Part shown: positions 6,326 to 8,892 of the stretch, piece by piece
Layout of the letters: each line of letters begins with the position of its first letter
Position numbering within the stretch: the first letter of the stretch is position 1
Assembly: GCA_003542355.1 (NCBI GenBank)
Contig: DPKU01000005.1
Span: 1-8,892 of the forward strand
Length of the DNA: 8,892 nucleotides
Reading direction: 5' to 3'
From: Clostridiales bacterium
Lineage (GTDB): Bacteria > Bacillota > Clostridia > Peptostreptococcales > Anaerovoracaceae
Notes under the pieces: model-generated
Seen by the model: only the letters and a program-made list of their open reading frames with translations
Databases searched by the model: none
What the model was told of the DNA's origin: nothing
Program-made: the position numbers and the translations under genes

Positions 6326-7756
6326 ATGAATACATTATACAATATGACACCGAAAGAAATCGTCGCCGAGCTGGATAAATATATCATCGGGCAGGAACAG
6401 GCCAAAAAATCTGTTGCAATCGCCCTCAGAAACCGGTATCGCAGAAGCAAGCTGTCCGAAGAGATGCGGGAAGAAGTTTCACCGAAGAACATTCTGATGA
6501 TCGGCCCCACCGGTGTGGGTAAAACAGAGATCGCCAGAAGGCTCGCCAAGCTCATGGACGCCCCTTTCGTCAAAGTGGAGGCTACGAAGTTCACTGAGGT
6601 GGGCTACGTGGGCCGGGATGTGGATTCCATGGTGCGGGATCTGATGGATTCTTCCATCCGTGTCACGAAGCAAAAGCACTTGGATGAAAAGTATGCAATT
6701 GCTCAGGAATTGGCCGAGGAAAAGATCATCGAGGCCATCATTCCAGGGAAAAAGAAAAAGCCGTCTGGACAGGGTGTCCGAGGCCCCTTCGATTTTATCC
6801 TGGGGAATGCTTATAGCGGGCAGCAACCCAGTCGCCCTGCATCCGCAGAAAATGAAAAAGAGGTGCCCGAAGGCGAGATCGAGCTGGCCCGGGAGCAGGT
6901 GCGTCAGCAGCTGAAGGACGGGCTCCTGGAAGAGCAATACATTGAGGTTGAAGTCTCGGAACTGCCCAAAGACAATAATGCGCTGGATCTGGGCCAGGGC
7001 GGCGGGAGCATCTCTCTGGGAAGCATCTTCGGAGACATGATGCCTCAGAAGAAGAAGAAGAAAAACCTGAAGGTCAAGGATGCACGCAAGATCCTCACGG
7101 AACAGGAAGCCCAGAACCTGATCGATATGGATCAGGTGACCACGGAGGCCATAGAAAACTGCGAACAGAACGGAATCATCTTTATCGACGAGATCGACAA
7201 GATTGCCTCGGGGTCTGGCTATCGGAGCGGTGCAGATGTGTCCAGAGAAGGCGTCCAGAGAGATATCCTGCCCATCGTGGAAGGCAGTGTGGTCAACACG
7301 AAGTACGGCCCGGTCAAGACCGACCACGTGCTGTTTATCGGCGCCGGCGCGTTCCATATATCGAAGCCCACGGATTTGATTCCGGAGCTCCAGGGACGTT
7401 TCCCCATCCGGGTCGAGCTGGAAAACCTGACCAAAGAGGATTTTATCAGGATCCTGACCGAACCGGACAATGCGCTGCTGAAGCAGCATAAGCTCCTGCT
7501 GGAAACAGAAGGAGTCAATGTGGATTTTGCCGATGATGCAGTGGAAGAGATCGCTTCCATGGCCTCTCTGATCAATGATCAGACGGAAAACATCGGTGCC
7601 CGGCGGCTGCACACCATTATGGAGAAGCTGCTGGAAGATATTTCGTTCAACATCCCTGAGATGGAGGAAGAATCCATCACCATCGATGCGGCCTATGTCC
7701 GGGAAAAATTTGCCGACCGGATCCATGCCGACGACATCGATCGATTCATATTATAA
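6326..7756 (+). CDS. hslU: HslU (ClpY) AAA+ unfoldase of the HslVU protease
   Basis: A 476-residue Clp/HSP100-type ATPase that unfolds substrates and threads them into HslV. It begins with the typical MTPKEIVAELDKYIIGQ segment. Walker A is GPTGVGKT (60-67), the substrate-gripping pore loop is GYVGRD (93-98), Walker B is IIFIDEID (284-291), the arginine-finger region is LQGRFPIR (355-362), and sensor 2 is GARRLHT (424-430). The intermediate I-domain (about 110-245) is charged and contains lysine runs at 142-145 and 242-246 and a Gly-rich stretch (223-227). The C-terminus DIDRFIL matches the conserved tail that inserts between HslV subunits and activates them. GGGAGGT at 6313-6319 supports ATG 6326. 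No CIRCE-like heat-shock operator is visible nearby, so expression probably follows the upstream promoter. Confidence 0.97.
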   Translation: MNTLYNMTPKEIVAELDKYIIGQEQAKKSVAIALRNRYRRSKLSEEMREEVSPKNILMIGPTGVGKTEIARRLAKLMDAPFVKVEATKFTEVGYVGRDVDSMVRDLMDSSIRVTKQKHLDEKYAIAQELAEEKIIEAIIPGKKKKPSGQGVRGPFDFILGNAYSGQQPSRPASAENEKEVPEGEIELAREQVRQQLKDGLLEEQYIEVEVSELPKDNNALDLGQGGGSISLGSIFGDMMPQKKKKKNLKVKDARKILTEQEAQNLIDMDQVTTEAIENCEQNGIIFIDEIDKIASGSGYRSGADVSREGVQRDILPIVEGSVVNTKYGPVKTDHVLFIGAGAFHISKPTDLIPELQGRFPIRVELENLTKEDFIRILTEPDNALLKQHKLLLETEGVNVDFADDAVEEIASMASLINDQTENIGARRLHTIMEKLLEDISFNIPEMEEESITIDAAYVREKFADRIHADDIDRFIL

Positions 7757-7760
7757 GGAG
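7755..7760 (+). promoter_or_regulatory. Ribosome binding site for hflX
   Basis: AAGGAG, overlapping the hslU stop codon, lies 5 nt before ATG 7766 and 2 nt before the tandem ATG 7763. The spacing favours 7766. Confidence 0.65.
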
Positions 7761-7765
7761 AAATG

Positions 7766-8892
7766 ATGCTTCAATTTGATGCCGACAATCGGGTCATCAG
7801 TGCAGAAGAGTATCGGGCGATCCTCGTTGGCGTTCAGTTCGGCGAGGATATTTCCTATTCCATGGAAGAATTGTCCGGACTGGCCGCTGCCGCAGGGGTT
7901 CAGGTCCTTGGCCAGATGGTGCAGAATCTGGATAAGATCCACCCCCGCACCTATATAGGAAAAGGAAAATTGGAGGAACTGGCGGAGCTGTGCCGCACCA
8001 TGGAGGCGGACCTGGTGATCGTCAACGATGAACTGACCGGGAGCCAGCTGCGCAACATGGAGGAGAGCGTAGCTGTATCGATCATCGACCGGACGCTGCT
8101 CATCCTGGATATCTTTGCTGCCCGGGCCACTTCCAAAGAAGGCAAGCTTCAGGTGGAAATGGCGCAGCAACAGTACAGAATGCCCAGACTTACAGGCTTG
8201 GGCAAATCCCTGTCACGGCTGGGCGGAGGTATCGGTACCCGGGGTCCCGGCGAAAAAAAACTGGAGACCGACCGCAGGCACATCCAAAAGAGGATCGATG
8301 AGATCCGGCGAGAGATGGAGGAATATCGGGGCCATCGGAAAACCCAGCGCGCCCAGAGCGAACGTTCGGATCTGCCGATCGTAGCGCTTGTTGGCTATAC
8401 CAACTCCGGAAAGTCATCGATCATGAACCGCATGCTGGCCATGGAAGACCGGCAGGACAAACAGGTATTCGAAAAGGATATGCTTTTTGCCACGTTGGAC
8501 GCTTCCCGTCGGCTGATCACCACAGAGGATCGTCACCGGTTTCTCCTGATCGACACAGTGGGCTTCGTGAGCAAGCTGCCCCATACACTGGTCAAGGCTT
8601 TCCGCTCTACGCTGGAAGAGGTGGTGGAGGCAGACCTGCTGCTTCATGTGGTGGATGCAAATTTCCCGGAAGCGGACTTTCATATCGACGTCACCAATAA
8701 GGTGCTTCGGGAATTGGGCGCCGGAGACAAAACGAAGCTTCTGCTCTTCAACAAGATCGATCTGGTGACAGATTTTTCACCGCTGCCCTACGGGAAAAAC
8801 GCGCTGGCGATCTCCACGAGAACCGGTCAGGGTTACGATGAACTGCTGGACCGCATCAAGGAACTGCTGTTTGGAGACAGCGCAGAGGTCGA
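7766..8892 (+). CDS. hflX: GTPase HflX, 3'-truncated by the window end
   Basis: The frame runs 375 codons from ATG 7766 to the window edge without a stop, so the C-terminus is missing (relatives are roughly 400-430 residues). HflX binds the 50S subunit and splits stalled or heat-damaged ribosomes using GTP. The N-terminal domain has YIGKGKLEEL (63-72), DRTLLILDIFAARA (108-121) and VEMAQQQYRMPRL (130-142). The Gly-rich linker RLGGGIGTRGPGE (151-163) precedes an Arg/Glu-rich coiled region (about 165-200). The GTPase domain carries G1 GYTNSGKSS (210-218), G2 Thr243 in FATLDAS, G3 DTVGF (263-267), G4 NKID (329-332) and G5-like STRTG (350-354). It starts 9 nt after hslU, implying co-transcription with the protease. 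The other GTPases of the OBG/Era class lack the RLGGGIGTRGPGE signature, so the assignment is firm. Confidence 0.96.
   Translation, partial: MLQFDADNRVISAEEYRAILVGVQFGEDISYSMEELSGLAAAAGVQVLGQMVQNLDKIHPRTYIGKGKLEELAELCRTMEADLVIVNDELTGSQLRNMEESVAVSIIDRTLLILDIFAARATSKEGKLQVEMAQQQYRMPRLTGLGKSLSRLGGGIGTRGPGEKKLETDRRHIQKRIDEIRREMEEYRGHRKTQRAQSERSDLPIVALVGYTNSGKSSIMNRMLAMEDRQDKQVFEKDMLFATLDASRRLITTEDRHRFLLIDTVGFVSKLPHTLVKAFRSTLEEVVEADLLLHVVDANFPEADFHIDVTNKVLRELGAGDKTKLLLFNKIDLVTDFSPLPYGKNALAISTRTGQGYDELLDRIKELLFGDSAEV

Noticed and set aside
7048..7063. An AAG/AAA run in hslU as a possible programmed frameshift site.
   Set aside because: The frame is intact on both sides, lysine-rich I-domain ends occur in other HslU proteins, and no downstream stimulatory structure is evident.
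6479..7726. A 415-codon open frame on the minus strand inside hslU.
   Set aside because: It is exactly opposite a strongly conserved hslU, its translation shows no recognisable motif, and no promoter or ribosome binding site supports it. It arises from the codon bias of hslU.
1..8892. CRISPR arrays, tRNA or rRNA genes, insertion sequences, integration sites, and toxin or defence islands.
   Set aside because: No long direct or inverted repeats, tRNA-like cloverleaf or transposase motifs were recognised, and nearly all the sequence is accounted for by conserved core genes.

Overview
The window looks like a chromosomal core-genome segment from a Gram-positive bacterium, most likely a Clostridia-type Firmicute. 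Three things point there. The block comM-dprA-topA-hslV-hslU resembles the Firmicute dprA-topA-clpQ-clpY region. Strong AGGAGG-type ribosome binding sites precede several genes, with ATG or GTG starts. TopA is the roughly 700-residue form with three C-terminal Cys4 zinc ribbons. Base composition looks near balanced (an impression, not a calculation). The species cannot be fixed by reading alone. All recognised genes lie on the + strand. I see no mobile element, phage gene, CRISPR array, tRNA or rRNA.

Layout. Positions 1-429 hold the 3' end of a sodium-coupled NSS-family transporter, followed by a 36-residue membrane micro-protein that fits the MetS small-subunit type. A rho-independent terminator at about 436-461 closes that unit. 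A well-formed promoter (473-501) then starts a new unit: yraN (nuclease-fold UPF0102 protein), comM (MCM/Mg-chelatase-like AAA+ ATPase) and dprA (RecA loader for incoming single-stranded DNA). These three are tightly spaced, and comM and dprA share one base. A second promoter (3523-3551) overlaps the dprA stop codon and gives topA a leader of about 100 nt. topA (DNA topoisomerase I), hslV and hslU (the two-component HslVU protease) and hflX (ribosome-associated GTPase, cut by the window end) then follow with gaps of only 9-16 nt, so they are probably co-transcribed.

How the genes fit together. The first unit is amino-acid import (inferred). The second is handling of foreign or single-stranded DNA and recombination: DprA and ComM are both transformation factors in other bacteria, and YraN is a putative nuclease that commonly travels with them. 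The third combines supercoiling control (TopA), ATP-dependent proteolysis (HslVU) and rescue of stalled ribosomes (HflX), a stress-linked set.

I do not see a previously undescribed system. The points most worth a second look are the micro-protein at 319-429, the internal topA promoter with its short direct repeats, the compact topA-hslV-hslU-hflX order without trmFO, xerC or codY, and the HslV propeptide that places the predicted catalytic threonine at residue 7.
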